Below are positions 7,549 to 16,617 of a stretch of DNA of 64,000 bases, piece by piece. Origin of the DNA: Candidatus Tanganyikabacteria bacterium (lineage in GTDB: Bacteria; Cyanobacteriota; Sericytochromatia; S15B-MN24; VGJW01); the NCBI GenBank assembly GCA_016867265.1, contig VGJW01000013.1, forward strand, positions 30,846-94,845, in the 5' to 3' direction. The stretch's first letter is position 1; each line of letters begins with the position of its first letter. The notes beneath the pieces are model-generated. The model had not been told where the DNA came from, made no database searches, and saw only the letters and a list, made by a program, of their open reading frames with translations. Both the position numbers and the translations under genes were made by a program.

Positions 7549-8970
7549 TCAGGGCACGAAGGGACCTGTCACGGCCTTGTGGGCATCGGGACGCCCCCAG
7601 CCGAAGTAGGGATCCCAGCCCGGTTCACCTAGGTCGACCACGCTCTCCCGAAGCCTCGACTCGATCCAGGCGGCCGGGGCGGGATGTGCGGCCAGTTCCG
7701 TCGCATAGCGGCCGTGGACGAGCGCCGCCATGGCCGCGACCATCGGCGCCGCAGCCGAAGTCCCGGTGAAGCGTGCATAGGCCTTGGCGTAGTCGGGCAG
7801 GCCCGAGGCCCGGTTGGCTCCGTCGGTGGTCCAGATGCCCGAGCCGGGGGCCACGAAGTCGAGGCCGTCGCCAAAGTTGCTGTACGGTGCCAGAGCTTCG
7901 GCACCGGGAGGCGGTACGGTGGCGCCCACGGCAATCACTCCCGGACTGTTGGCGGGCGCCGTCACCGCGCTTCCGGCGTTCCCGGCACTGGCCACGACCA
8001 CGATGCCGCGCCGCCGAAGCAGGCCCGCCATCTCGTCGAAGGCGGCGATGCGGCTTTCGACGCCTTCGAAGCCCAGGCTCATCGACACCACGTGAACCGG
8101 CGTGCCGTCGCCCACGCCCTGCAGCCAGGGATAGGGGGCCTCGGGGCGATTCAGGTGCGCCGCCAGCCACATGCCCCCGAGGATCGAGAACGTCGCCATC
8201 TGGCCCGATTTGGGGTCGGCCACCATGACCGGCAGGATGAGGCATCCCGGGGCGATCCCGGCCGCCCCGGTGTCATTGCCGACGGCGCCCGAGATGACGC
8301 CGGCGACCCGCGTGCCGTGGAAACCGGGATTGACGTCATAGTCCGCCGATGGCGGCGGCACGGTCGGGTCGAAGCCCTCGCTGGTCTGGAACCCACCCAG
8401 CACGTGCCTCACCAGATCCGGATGCAGCCGTTCGACCCCCGAATCAAGGACGGCCACGCAGGTGTTCGTCCAGACCCGCGAGGCCCCGAGGATCTCGAGC
8501 AGCGCCTCCTGGACCTTGAGCAGGCGAAGGGCCGGGTTGTAGGGCGTCAGCGGATCGCCGTCGTAAAAGGGTTCGGTGGCCGGCGTCGCCATGCGGTGGC
8601 GGGTGACCCAGCGGACATCGGGGTCCGCAAGCAACCGGCTGCCGAGATCGTCGGCTGCCGCCGCCGCGGTCTGCACCAGCAGGAAACGGGCGCCCGGCAG
8701 ACGGCGGACGGCCAAGCCGGCGAGCGCCGCAGGCGTCAGGTCGGCTTGCGCCACCCCGACCAGCAGTTCCCCGTCAAGAACGTTTGCCGCGGCGGGTTCG
8801 GCACGCTCGGCCCGCCATTCGAGGACGGGGTCTCGGCCGTCCGCAGCCGTGCCGAGACCGATGACAGGCAAAGGCAGGCCGTCTACTGCCGTCGAGGGCA
8901 GGGCTTGGCAGCCGGCCGGGAGGATCGACGCTGCCGTCGTAAGGACCAGGTGCCGGAGCATCCGCTTCAT
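7549..8970 (-). CDS. Subtilisin-family (S8) serine protease lipoprotein
   Basis: A 473-residue secreted protease with a lipoprotein signal (LTTAASILPAGC, Cys21) and an inhibitor-I9-like propeptide at about 65-125. The S8 catalytic domain has Asp176 (AVLDSG), His218 (FHGTRVAG), oxyanion Asn331 (ASAGNAG) and Ser405 (GTSAAAP). All catalytic residues are present, so it should be active after prodomain removal. The start ATG 8970 overlaps the Kelch gene stop (ATGA), showing translational coupling. A membrane-anchored protease encoded among Kelch and NHL propeller lipoproteins suggests processing or quality control of surface proteins. The actual substrate is unknown. Confidence 0.92.
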   Translation of the reverse strand: MKRMLRHLVLTTAASILPAGCQALPSTAVDGLPLPVIGLGTAADGRDPVLEWRAERAEPAAANVLDGELLVGVAQADLTPAALAGLAVRRLPGARFLLVQTAAAAADDLGSRLLADPDVRWVTRHRMATPATEPFYDGDPLTPYNPALRLLKVQEALLEILGASRVWTNTCVAVLDSGVERLHPDLVRHVLGGFQTSEGFDPTVPPPSADYDVNPGFHGTRVAGVISGAVGNDTGAAGIAPGCLILPVMVADPKSGQMATFSILGGMWLAAHLNRPEAPYPWLQGVGDGTPVHVVSMSLGFEGVESRIAAFDEMAGLLRRRGIVVVASAGNAGSAVTAPANSPGVIAVGATVPPPGAEALAPYSNFGDGLDFVAPGSGIWTTDGANRASGLPDYAKAYARFTGTSAAAPMVAAMAALVHGRYATELAAHPAPAAWIESRLRESVVDLGEPGWDPYFGWGRPDAHKAVTGPFVP

Positions 8971-10550
8971 GGCCGCAGGACCTCGACATGCCGGCTGGTG
9001 AAGGCTTCGGTGCCCTCGCCGCCGGCCACCAGCAGCAGGCCGTCTGGCACCACGGTCATGCCGTGGCTGGCACGCGACCGCGTCAGCGACGGCTCGACGC
9101 GCCACGACGCCTCTCCCGGGGCCCAGCTCCAGACCGAGGCCGTAGGTTGTCCGGCAGCGTTTCGCCCGCCACTGACCCAGATGCGTCCTGCATGGCCTGT
9201 CGCGGCCAGGTCCCACCGGGCCTCGGGCAGGGCGGGGGCCGCCTGCCAGCGCTCATCGACCGGGTCGTAGGTCTCGACTGTCGTTACCGCCGTCCACTGT
9301 GCCGTGGCGGCGTCGTACCAGGGCAGGCCCAAGAAACGGTCCTTGCCGGTGGCGACACCGAGCGAACGGCCACCGATGGCGGCCATGATGCCGTCGACCG
9401 TTGCGCCCGCAAGGTCCGCGCGGGGCGTGCCCAAGCCGGCCAGCCGCCGCCACGTACCCCGGGCGGGGGCATAGGCGCTGCCCGTCACGGGCAGGACCCA
9501 GCCATGTCTCGGCAGGCCTGTCTCGGCGAGGTGCTCGCCACGTCCGCCCACAAGGACCAGTTCGTCCCGCCAAAGGAAGCTGGCGGCCCCGGAGCGGGCC
9601 AGTTCGCCCTCGAACTGGGGCACCACGACGCCCGCCACGCGGGAGACGTTTTGGATGCGATCGGGGAAAGCTGCCTCGGGACGGATGCGGGCCATGTCCA
9701 GCGAGGAGCCGAAGGGTTGATCGACGCCGAAGCTGTCGCCCCCGATGACGTGGATGCTGCCCGCAGCCGAATGGATGGCCGCATCGCGGACGAGCACACT
9801 GTACGAAGAGGGCAGCGTGACCAGTTGCCACATGCCGGTGGCGGGGTCGCGCCGTTCGACGGAAGGGCCGGGAGCACCCAGCACCGCCATCACCGTGCCG
9901 CCATGCACGAGCAGGCTACCGCCCGCGCGCGGCATGAGCAGCGGCGGGGCCTCGGTCCATTGGCCCGTTTCATAAGGCTGGGTCTGCCCGCCCAGTTGCA
10001 CCGCCGTCGTGGGTTCGGCCGTGACGGGATCAAAAGGCACGCTGACCGAGGCCGCTTCCGGCACAAGCGAGAGCGTCGCTTCCACCGGCAGGGTCGGACC
10101 GACCTCGAGGCTCTCGCTCACGGCCCTGCCCAGCCTGCGTCCGGCACGGTCGAAGAAGGTCAGGCTCACGCTGACCTGGCCGGGCAGGAGACGCCCGAAC
10201 ACCAGCACGATGGCCCGGCCACGGAACTCCCTGCGGGTGAAGACCGCCGTATGCCGCCCCCCAGGGATGTTGGCCCCCAGGATCTCGACTTCGATGCGAT
10301 CGATGAAACCGGCCAAGGCCAATGCCGTGCGATCGTCCGACGCGGCCTGCATGGACGTCGGCAGCGACACGACGAGCCGCAGGCTACCTGCCGCAACCGG
10401 GGCCTCACCGAAGGCGACGTCGGGCATGGTGCGGGTCGCCTGGGTCGTGGCCGGATCCAAGGGGCCCGCGCAAGCGGCCATCAGGCCACAGCCGGTCAGG
10501 AAGGCCAGCCACCCTGCCGGACGCGCCCCCGACGGCGTGAAGTGTGTCAT
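8967..10550 (-). CDS. Kelch-repeat lipoprotein
   Basis: A 527-residue product from ATG 10550 with a lipoprotein-like signal (WLAFLTGCGLMAACAG; Cys near 21 or 27). It has a beta-rich N-terminal region to about 170 and a Kelch propeller over the rest. Repeats carry the usual GG-then-aromatic/Trp pattern, for example LVHGGTVMAVLGAPG, SIHVIGGDSFG, DELVLVGGRGEH, IMAAIGGRSLG and RIWVSGGRNAAG. Catalytic residues of galactose oxidase were not recognised, so a binding role is more likely. Both ends overlap neighbouring genes by four bases (ATGA with the upstream lipoprotein and with the protease), giving a tightly coupled unit. Confidence 0.85.
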   Translation of the reverse strand: MTHFTPSGARPAGWLAFLTGCGLMAACAGPLDPATTQATRTMPDVAFGEAPVAAGSLRLVVSLPTSMQAASDDRTALALAGFIDRIEVEILGANIPGGRHTAVFTRREFRGRAIVLVFGRLLPGQVSVSLTFFDRAGRRLGRAVSESLEVGPTLPVEATLSLVPEAASVSVPFDPVTAEPTTAVQLGGQTQPYETGQWTEAPPLLMPRAGGSLLVHGGTVMAVLGAPGPSVERRDPATGMWQLVTLPSSYSVLVRDAAIHSAAGSIHVIGGDSFGVDQPFGSSLDMARIRPEAAFPDRIQNVSRVAGVVVPQFEGELARSGAASFLWRDELVLVGGRGEHLAETGLPRHGWVLPVTGSAYAPARGTWRRLAGLGTPRADLAGATVDGIMAAIGGRSLGVATGKDRFLGLPWYDAATAQWTAVTTVETYDPVDERWQAAPALPEARWDLAATGHAGRIWVSGGRNAAGQPTASVWSWAPGEASWRVEPSLTRSRASHGMTVVPDGLLLVAGGEGTEAFTSRHVEVLRP

Positions 10551-11164
10551 GGGCGTACCGTCATCCGGATGTCCGGCGTGGGCCATGGCAGGTCCTGCCT
10601 GAGGTCGACCGAGAGGGAGCCGGACGCGCCCATCCCGAGTCGCAGGACGTTGTTTCGGCCCGAGGCCAGGGAGGCCGTCGCCGTCGCCGTGCCCAGCGGA
10701 CCCTGGCGGGAGACCAGCATCACCGAGGCCGTGGCGACCCCGGGGTACATGCCCTCGATGAGAACGACCGCGAGGCCTGTCGCGGCATCCGGGCGCATGG
10801 TGCCCGTGCGGACATCGGCCATCGTGCCCGGTGCCTCGAGGGTCCAGTCGACACTCAGGTCCGTGGCGGAGAGGGCCTGGATACGGATGGCCCCCGGGGT
10901 GTCGTCGACGAGGACTTCGATCCAGAGGTTGGCCTGCCGCGCGGGTTCGGGTGTGGGCGGTGGCGTGCGCCCAGGGTCGCTGGGCGTGGGTACGGGCGCA
11001 TCCCCCGTGGCGGGCCCGGCAGGGGACGCCGCAGGCGAAGCAGGCGTTTGCGTCGGTACCGGTGTCAGGACGATCTGCCGGCTGTCCGACCTCGAGTTGG
11101 GCGGGCGGCAAGCGAGGGGCACGAGGGCGGCGGTGCTCAGGATCAAGGCCATTCGCCGCCTCAC
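10547..11164 (-). CDS. Predicted lipoprotein with Pro/Thr linker
   Basis: A 205-residue product. The GTG at 11164 overlaps the stop of the upstream Kelch gene; a GGGGAG box lies about 11 bases before it. The N-terminus (MRRRMALILSTAALVPLAC) is a lipoprotein signal. A linker of about 45 residues rich in Pro, Thr, Ala and Ser follows, then a beta-sandwich-like domain (LWIEVLVDDTPGAIRIQA...GTATATASLASGRNNVLR). The domain resembles in style the N-terminal part of the adjacent Kelch proteins, which describe variable-attachment or carbohydrate-like sandwiches, but no named family was recognised. Sitting between two Kelch lipoproteins with overlaps on both sides, it is probably part of the same surface complex. 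Confidence 0.7.
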   Translation of the reverse strand: MRRRMALILSTAALVPLACRPPNSRSDSRQIVLTPVPTQTPASPAASPAGPATGDAPVPTPSDPGRTPPPTPEPARQANLWIEVLVDDTPGAIRIQALSATDLSVDWTLEAPGTMADVRTGTMRPDAATGLAVVLIEGMYPGVATASVMLVSRQGPLGTATATASLASGRNNVLRLGMGASGSLSVDLRQDLPWPTPDIRMTVRP

Positions 11165-13110
11165 AAGCCCAACTCCCCGACCGGGGCGAACTCGACGGTA
11201 TCGGTGGCGATGGTCGATGCCTCGATGTCGATGCCGTCGGGCCAGGGGTCCTCGTAATAGAGGGTCTGGCGCCCCGCAAGGCCGCCGATCGCCCAGACCT
11301 TGCCACCCGCAAGGGCCGCGCCGAGCGACGCCCGGGGCTGTTTCAGGGCTCCGACGGCGCGCCAGCCCGCGCCTCCGGGGTCGAGGCGCTCGACGGATGC
11401 CAGGGACCTGCGGCCGGGGCCTACGCCTCCGAAGACCAGCAGTCGGCCCGCCTGGACGACGCCGGCTGCCTCGGCCCGTGCCTCGATCAGAGGTTGCCCC
11501 ACGCTGCGCCAGCGCGGCACCGTGCCGCGGGCATCGAGCATCTCGGCATCTTCCCGCGGGGCGCCGGCCTCGAAGGCCTGGCCCGAGCCCGTCAGAAATG
11601 GGGCAGGCGGCAACATGCGCCCCCCCACCAGCCACCACTGACCGTCACCCGAAATGGAGGCGGCCTGGGTGCGGGGCGACGCCGCACCCGTGACGGGTGG
11701 CGTGAACCACGTGGCACCCGAGGCACCCGGCAGGGCCCGCAACAGGCTGCTGGGCAGTACGTCGAGGCCTCGCGCCCCGTGAATCCAGAGCGCGTCGAGC
11801 AGGACGCCCCCCATCAGGCTGCTGGTGCCCTGGCCATCGAGACCGCTGGGGGGCGTGAGGATGGTGGTATCGAACGGCATGTCCGGCAAGGCGGACCAAG
11901 TATCGGCGATTGGGTCATAGGCCTCGACCCGCCGGGTCGGCACCGGGTAGCCCTGGCCATTGGGCGTGATGCCCCCGGCGACCAGGATGCGGCCGCCCAC
12001 GACGCCGGCAGCGGCCCCTTCCCGAGGCAGCGAGGCAGGTCGCCGGGCCACCCAACCCGGGGTTGTGGCAAGCGTATCGAGCATCCAGACGGAGTCCGTG
12101 GCCTCGCGGGACGATGTGAGGCCACCTATGACGTAGATGCGCCCGCCCAGGGTCGCCACGCTGCCTCCCCCGAGGGGAACGGGCAAGGGGGGGCCGGCTT
12201 GCCAAGGTGAGAAATCGAGGTCGACCCGACCCGTGCCGCCGGCTGCGACCGAGACGGTGGCCGTCCGCATCGGCAGACCATGGACACGGATGTGGACCGG
12301 CCAGGTGCCGGGTCGGACGCCCCGGATACGGTGGAGGGGATCGGGACCGGCCGGAATGGTTCGGGCTGCCCCGTAGGGGACGGATGCGGGGTCGAGCACG
12401 GCCATCGTGACGGGCAGGATGGGACTGATGCCCCGGATGCGGATGTCGACGGCTGCCTCACCTGTCCGGAAGGGCAAAACCTCGCCAGGCAGAATCCTGT
12501 TTCGAAGAACGATGGCGTCGGCCAGAGCCTTGCCATCGATTCGCCCCCACGTGGGCAAGGCCGGGGGCGTGTCGTGGATCGTCCTGACGAAGGCCGACAC
12601 GGATGCTACGGGCAGTGCCGCCAGCAGTGCCTCGGCGTCCGTTCGCCTGAGCAGCGTCTCGTAAACCTCGCCGACGGCCGTACCCGAAGGCGTGAACGTG
12701 ACTTCCTTCGTCGCCCCCTCCTCGAGGGCCACGACGGCGCGCCACGTGGCACCGGGCAGCGGCACCCCCTCGAACAGGGGCTCGAGGGCCACGAGCACGT
12801 TCTCGCCGGGGGCGATGCCCTGCACATCCGTCGTGTCACCTGCCTCGCCCACCGTCACGGGCAGGAGAGTCTCCTTGCCACCCGGGGCCACGATACGAAG
12901 CCGCCACGCGGGGGCGACGAGCGGGGCAGCCTGCGTCGTCCGGGGAGTGCCTGGCCAGATGAGGCGAAGCGTGGCCATCCCGGCCCGGGGCTGCTCCGGG
13001 AGAGCAGGGCCGGGATGCATCGAACACGACGGCAGCAGAGCCATGGCGGCGCACGCGACAAGGGCTGCCCTTCTCCCGAGGGAAAGGCCCGTCCGTTGCA
13101 TGCCGGCCAT
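11161..13110 (-). CDS. Kelch-repeat lipoprotein, first gene of the surface-protein operon
   Basis: About 649 residues from ATG 13110 (AGGGCAG site just upstream; the preceding TTG codon is an alternative). The signal peptide (ALVACAAMALLPSCS) ends in a lipobox cysteine. Residues to about 290 form beta-rich domains, then a Kelch propeller follows. Blades include SVATLGGRIYVIGGLTSS, AAGVVGGRILVAGGITPN, QWWLVGGRMLPP, VVQAGRLLVFGGVGPG and AALAGGKVWAIGGLAG. The organisation parallels the gene at 8967-10550 (sandwich domains then Kelch), so the two are likely paralogues. It is the promoter-proximal gene of a long minus-strand run and faces the divergent apt gene. Confidence 0.85.
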   Translation of the reverse strand: MAGMQRTGLSLGRRAALVACAAMALLPSCSMHPGPALPEQPRAGMATLRLIWPGTPRTTQAAPLVAPAWRLRIVAPGGKETLLPVTVGEAGDTTDVQGIAPGENVLVALEPLFEGVPLPGATWRAVVALEEGATKEVTFTPSGTAVGEVYETLLRRTDAEALLAALPVASVSAFVRTIHDTPPALPTWGRIDGKALADAIVLRNRILPGEVLPFRTGEAAVDIRIRGISPILPVTMAVLDPASVPYGAARTIPAGPDPLHRIRGVRPGTWPVHIRVHGLPMRTATVSVAAGGTGRVDLDFSPWQAGPPLPVPLGGGSVATLGGRIYVIGGLTSSREATDSVWMLDTLATTPGWVARRPASLPREGAAAGVVGGRILVAGGITPNGQGYPVPTRRVEAYDPIADTWSALPDMPFDTTILTPPSGLDGQGTSSLMGGVLLDALWIHGARGLDVLPSSLLRALPGASGATWFTPPVTGAASPRTQAASISGDGQWWLVGGRMLPPAPFLTGSGQAFEAGAPREDAEMLDARGTVPRWRSVGQPLIEARAEAAGVVQAGRLLVFGGVGPGRRSLASVERLDPGGAGWRAVGALKQPRASLGAALAGGKVWAIGGLAGRQTLYYEDPWPDGIDIEASTIATDTVEFAPVGELGL

Positions 13111-13236
13111 CAACTGCCCTATGCCCTGAGGATCGCGGCCTTCAACGCTGGAGCATGCGGTTTGGACCAGTTGGCCGGGTATGGGCTAAGATGCGTGTTC
13201 CCCTTCCTAGCGCGAAGGGGGGCAGAGGTTCCCGAC

Positions 13237-13776
13237 GTGCTCACGGCTGAGTTGACCGCCCGCTTCAAGGACCGGATCCGCGACGTTCCCGACTTCCCCA
13301 AGCCGGGCATCGTCTTCAAGGACATCACCCCGCTGCTGCAGGAGCCGGACATCTTCCGGGCAGCCGTCGACCACATCGCGGCCCGGCATGCCGATTCCCG
13401 GATCGACGCCGTCGTCGGCATCGAGTCCCGCGGCTTCATCCTCGGGGCGCCCCTCGCTTACGCGCTGGGCTGCGGCTTCGTGCCCGTACGCAAGCCGGGT
13501 AAGTTGCCCGCCCGGACCGTCCGCCAGACCTACACGCTGGAATACGGCACGGACGCGCTCGAGATCCATGAGGATGCACTGGCCCCGGGCAGTCGTGTCC
13601 TGATTGTCGACGACCTGCTGGCCACGGGCGGAACGGTGTCCGCCACCCTCGAACTCGTCCGTCGGTTGGGCGGCGATGTCCTCGAGGCGGCGTTCCTCGT
13701 CGAGCTTTCGTTCTTGGGCGGCAGGGCGCGCGTGGCCGAACTTGGCCTGGACATCTATCCGATCCTGACCTACTGA
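13237..13776 (+). CDS. apt: Adenine phosphoribosyltransferase
   Basis: Apt salvages adenine to AMP using PRPP. The 179-residue length is normal for the family. The protein shows KDRIRDVPDFPKPGIVFKDI near the N-terminus, the adenine-site region ESRGFILGAPLAYALG and the PRPP-binding motif VLIVDDLLATGGT. The GTG at 13237 follows a purine-rich stretch (GGGGGGCAGAGG). An in-frame GTG at 13195 would add 14 residues. The next gene is rel; the apt-rel pair is a common arrangement linking purine salvage and (p)ppGpp metabolism. Confidence 0.95.
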   Translation: MLTAELTARFKDRIRDVPDFPKPGIVFKDITPLLQEPDIFRAAVDHIAARHADSRIDAVVGIESRGFILGAPLAYALGCGFVPVRKPGKLPARTVRQTYTLEYGTDALEIHEDALAPGSRVLIVDDLLATGGTVSATLELVRRLGGDVLEAAFLVELSFLGGRARVAELGLDIYPILTY

Positions 13777-13858
13777 CCCCGACAGGTCACCCCGACCGTG
13801 AAGGGCTGGTGGTCATGACCGTGACGGCGGGCGGTTCCGGGGGTATGACCCATGAACC

Positions 13859-16039
13859 TTGTCTTCCGCTGCTCCGCCGCGTGAACCCTACGATGCCCTG
13901 ATCGGCCTCATCGAGGGCACGCTTCCTCCGGATGGTGTCGCGCTCGTGCGTGACGCCTATACCTTTGCGCACCGGATGCACGAGGGCCAGGCCCGGAAGT
14001 CGGGCGAGCCCTACATCGTCCATCCCTACGAGGTGGCGCTCATTCTGGCGCGCCTGGGGGCCGACGCTCCCACCATTGCGGCAGGCCTGCTGCACGATGT
14101 TCTCGAGGACACGGACGTGGGCGAGGCGGCCCTCGAGAAGCGTTTTGGCACACAGGTGGTCCAACTGGTCGCGGGCGTCACCAAACTGGGCAAGCTCTCG
14201 TTCTCGAGCAAGCGCGAACGCCAGGCCGAAAATTTCCGCAGGATGTTTCTCGCCATGGCGCAGGATATCCGCGTCATCGTCGTCAAACTCGCCGATCGCC
14301 TGCACAACATGCGGACGCTAGGCCCCATGGCCCGCGAGAAGCAGGTCGAGATCGCTCAGGAAACGCTCGACATCTTCTCGCCTCTGGCCCACCGGCTGGG
14401 CATGGGGAAACTCAAGTGGGAACTCGAGGACTTGTGCTTCCGCTGGCTGCACCCCGAGGAGTACGCCCGCATCACGGGGCTCGTCGCCGAGAAGCGGGAC
14501 GAGCGCGAGGCCAAGCTGCGCGAGATCGTCGGCCAGATCGAAACCGATCTCGAGACGGCCGGCATCCGGGGCAAGGTCCTGGGCAGGCCCAAGCACTTCT
14601 ACAGCATCTGGAACAAGATGACGTCCCAAGGCAAGGAATTCGCCGACTTGTTCGACGTGACGGCGCTGCGCGTGATCGTCGACTCGCTGCCCGACTGCTA
14701 CCACGCGCTGGGGTTGGTCCACACGCGCTGGCTGCCTCTGCCGGGTCGTTTCAAGGACTACATCGCGATGCCCAAGGGCAACCGCTACCAGAGCCTTCAT
14801 ACTGCCGTGATGGGGCCGCACGGCGCGCCCTTCGAGGTCCAGATCCGGACCCAGGAGATGCATCAGGTCGCCGAGTACGGTATCGCCGCCCACTGGCGCT
14901 ACAAGGAGGGTGGCACCTTCTCGAAGTCCGACGAGAAACTAACTTGGCTCAGGCAGTTCCTCGACTGGCAACCCGACATGCACGATGCCGACGAGTTCAT
15001 GTCGTCGGTCAAGGACGACCTGTTCAGTGAAGAGGTCTTTGTCTTCACGCCCGCCGGCGACGTCATCGACTTGATGCGCGGGGCGACGTGCATCGACTTT
15101 GCCTACCGGGTCCATTCCAGCGTCGGTCATCGCTGCACCGGCGCCCGGGTGAACGGCCGCATGGTGCCCCTCGAGACCCGGTTGCGCAACGGCGACATCA
15201 TCGAGGTCCTGACGGGCAAGGTCGAACGGCCGCGCCTGGATTGGCTGGCCTTTGCCGTCACCAACACGGCCAAGCAGCGCATCCGGGGCTGGTACAAGAA
15301 ACAACGGCGCGAGGAGATGATCGTGCTCGGGCGCGAGTCGCTGGAGCGTGAACTCGACCGCACGCGTCAGGCGGCGCTGGCCAAGCCGGAGTCCTTGGCC
15401 GACCTGTGCGGGCGCCTGAAGCTGGGCAACCCCGACGACCTGCTTGCCGCCATCGGCTATGGCGAGAAAGTGGCCTCGGCCGTCGCCCAGCAGTTCCGCG
15501 ACGCGGTCGTCCCCAAGTCCGAGGATTTCCCGCTGCTGCCCGCCAGGGCAGCCCCCATCCGCTCGCGGGGCACGGGCATCTTGGTCGAGGGCGGCGGGGG
15601 CATGCTGCTGTCCGTGGCACGATGCTGCGCCCCCGTGCCCGGTGAGCGCATCACGGGTGCCGTGACCAAGGGCAAGGGCATCTCGATTCACGCCGAGGGC
15701 TGCCCCAATCTCGAGCGGGTCGAAAAAGGGCGGCTCGTCGCCGTGGAATGGCAGAGCGATCCCAAGGCGACCTTCCCGGTTCACATCGCCGTCGAAGTCA
15801 TGGATCGCGTGGGCCTGCTCAAGGACATCACCATCAAGATTGCGGACATCAAGACGAACATCCGCAACATCGACGTCCGCAAGGCCCGCGACCGAATCCT
15901 GGTCGTCCAGCTGACGGTGGATGTCGTCGACCTCGCCCATCTCGAGCGCGTCCTCGCCACCATCGGGCGCATTGCCGATGTCATTCGGGCCTACAGGACC
16001 CACCGAGGCAACGCCTCCGGGGGCAAGCGACCCGCGTGA
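13859..16039 (+). CDS. rel: RelA/SpoT-family bifunctional (p)ppGpp synthetase/hydrolase
   Basis: A 726-residue long RSH protein. The HD hydrolase domain contains His55 and the His79-Asp80 pair (LLHDVLEDTD), so hydrolysis should be possible. The synthetase domain has HFYSIWNKM and YIAMPKGNRYQSLHTAV. TGS follows (VFVFTPAGDVIDLMRGAT), then a zinc-finger/helical region with ARCCAPVPGERITG. A C-terminal ACT domain closes it (HIAVEVMDRVGLLKDITIKI). An intact HD motif and a single long RSH gene in this window fit a bifunctional Rel. The start TTG 13859 is the first start after an in-frame stop at 13853. The stop overlaps rdgB. Confidence 0.95.
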   Translation: MSSAAPPREPYDALIGLIEGTLPPDGVALVRDAYTFAHRMHEGQARKSGEPYIVHPYEVALILARLGADAPTIAAGLLHDVLEDTDVGEAALEKRFGTQVVQLVAGVTKLGKLSFSSKRERQAENFRRMFLAMAQDIRVIVVKLADRLHNMRTLGPMAREKQVEIAQETLDIFSPLAHRLGMGKLKWELEDLCFRWLHPEEYARITGLVAEKRDEREAKLREIVGQIETDLETAGIRGKVLGRPKHFYSIWNKMTSQGKEFADLFDVTALRVIVDSLPDCYHALGLVHTRWLPLPGRFKDYIAMPKGNRYQSLHTAVMGPHGAPFEVQIRTQEMHQVAEYGIAAHWRYKEGGTFSKSDEKLTWLRQFLDWQPDMHDADEFMSSVKDDLFSEEVFVFTPAGDVIDLMRGATCIDFAYRVHSSVGHRCTGARVNGRMVPLETRLRNGDIIEVLTGKVERPRLDWLAFAVTNTAKQRIRGWYKKQRREEMIVLGRESLERELDRTRQAALAKPESLADLCGRLKLGNPDDLLAAIGYGEKVASAVAQQFRDAVVPKSEDFPLLPARAAPIRSRGTGILVEGGGGMLLSVARCCAPVPGERITGAVTKGKGISIHAEGCPNLERVEKGRLVAVEWQSDPKATFPVHIAVEVMDRVGLLKDITIKIADIKTNIRNIDVRKARDRILVVQLTVDVVDLAHLERVLATIGRIADVIRAYRTHRGNASGGKRPA

Positions 16040-16611
16040 GTGCCCAGCATGTCGATGTCGTGCTGGCCACGACCAATGCCCACAAGCTGGAGGAGTTCCG
16101 GCGCATGCTGCCCGAGCGTGGTGTGCTCCGGCTCGGCGCCCTCGACGAGGCCATCGAGGTCGAGGAAGACGCCGACACCTTTGCCGGAAACGCCCGCAAG
16201 AAGGCCCTTACGGTGGCACGGCTGACGGGCCGGGTGGCCCTGGCGGATGATTCGGGCCTCGTGATCGAGGCGCTGGGTGGCCGTCCGGGCATTCATTCGG
16301 CCCGCTATGCGGACACGCCCGAGGGCCGGATTGCCCGTGTGCTGACCGAATTGACAGGCGTCGAGGACCGCCGTGCGGCGTTTGTCTGCGCCCTGTGCCT
16401 CGCTTGGCCCGATGGTCGCATGATCGAAACCGAAGGGCGTGTCGAGGGAATCATGACCTACGAGCAGGCAGGCATCGGGGGCTTTGGCTACGACCCGATC
16501 TTTCACAGTCCGGAGCTGGGCTGCACGCTGGCCGAGGCCACGCCAGACGCCAAGGACGCCGTCTCGCACCGGGGCCGGGCGCTGGCGGCCTTGCTGGAAC
16601 GACTGGCGTAG
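16036..16611 (+). CDS. rdgB: XTP/dITP diphosphatase (RdgB/HAM1 family)
   Basis: This enzyme hydrolyses non-canonical purine triphosphates (ITP, dITP, XTP) to monophosphates and keeps them out of nucleic acids. The 191-residue length is typical. Motifs are VVLATTNAHKLEEFRRML at the N-terminus, ADTFAGNARKKAL, ALADDSGLVIEALGGRPG with catalytic acidic residues, GGFGYDPIF and the ending VSHRGRALAALL. The GTG start overlaps the rel stop (GTGA), so the pair is co-translated. It ends in TAG, showing that TAG is an ordinary stop in this genome. It converges on the minus-strand NYN gene six bases away. Confidence 0.95.
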   Translation: MSAQHVDVVLATTNAHKLEEFRRMLPERGVLRLGALDEAIEVEEDADTFAGNARKKALTVARLTGRVALADDSGLVIEALGGRPGIHSARYADTPEGRIARVLTELTGVEDRRAAFVCALCLAWPDGRMIETEGRVEGIMTYEQAGIGGFGYDPIFHSPELGCTLAEATPDAKDAVSHRGRALAALLERLA

Positions 16612-16617
16612 GACGCT

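Noticed and set aside
10900..11050. PT-rich linker as a minisatellite
   Set aside because: Codons vary and no exact unit repeats; it is a normal lipoprotein linker.
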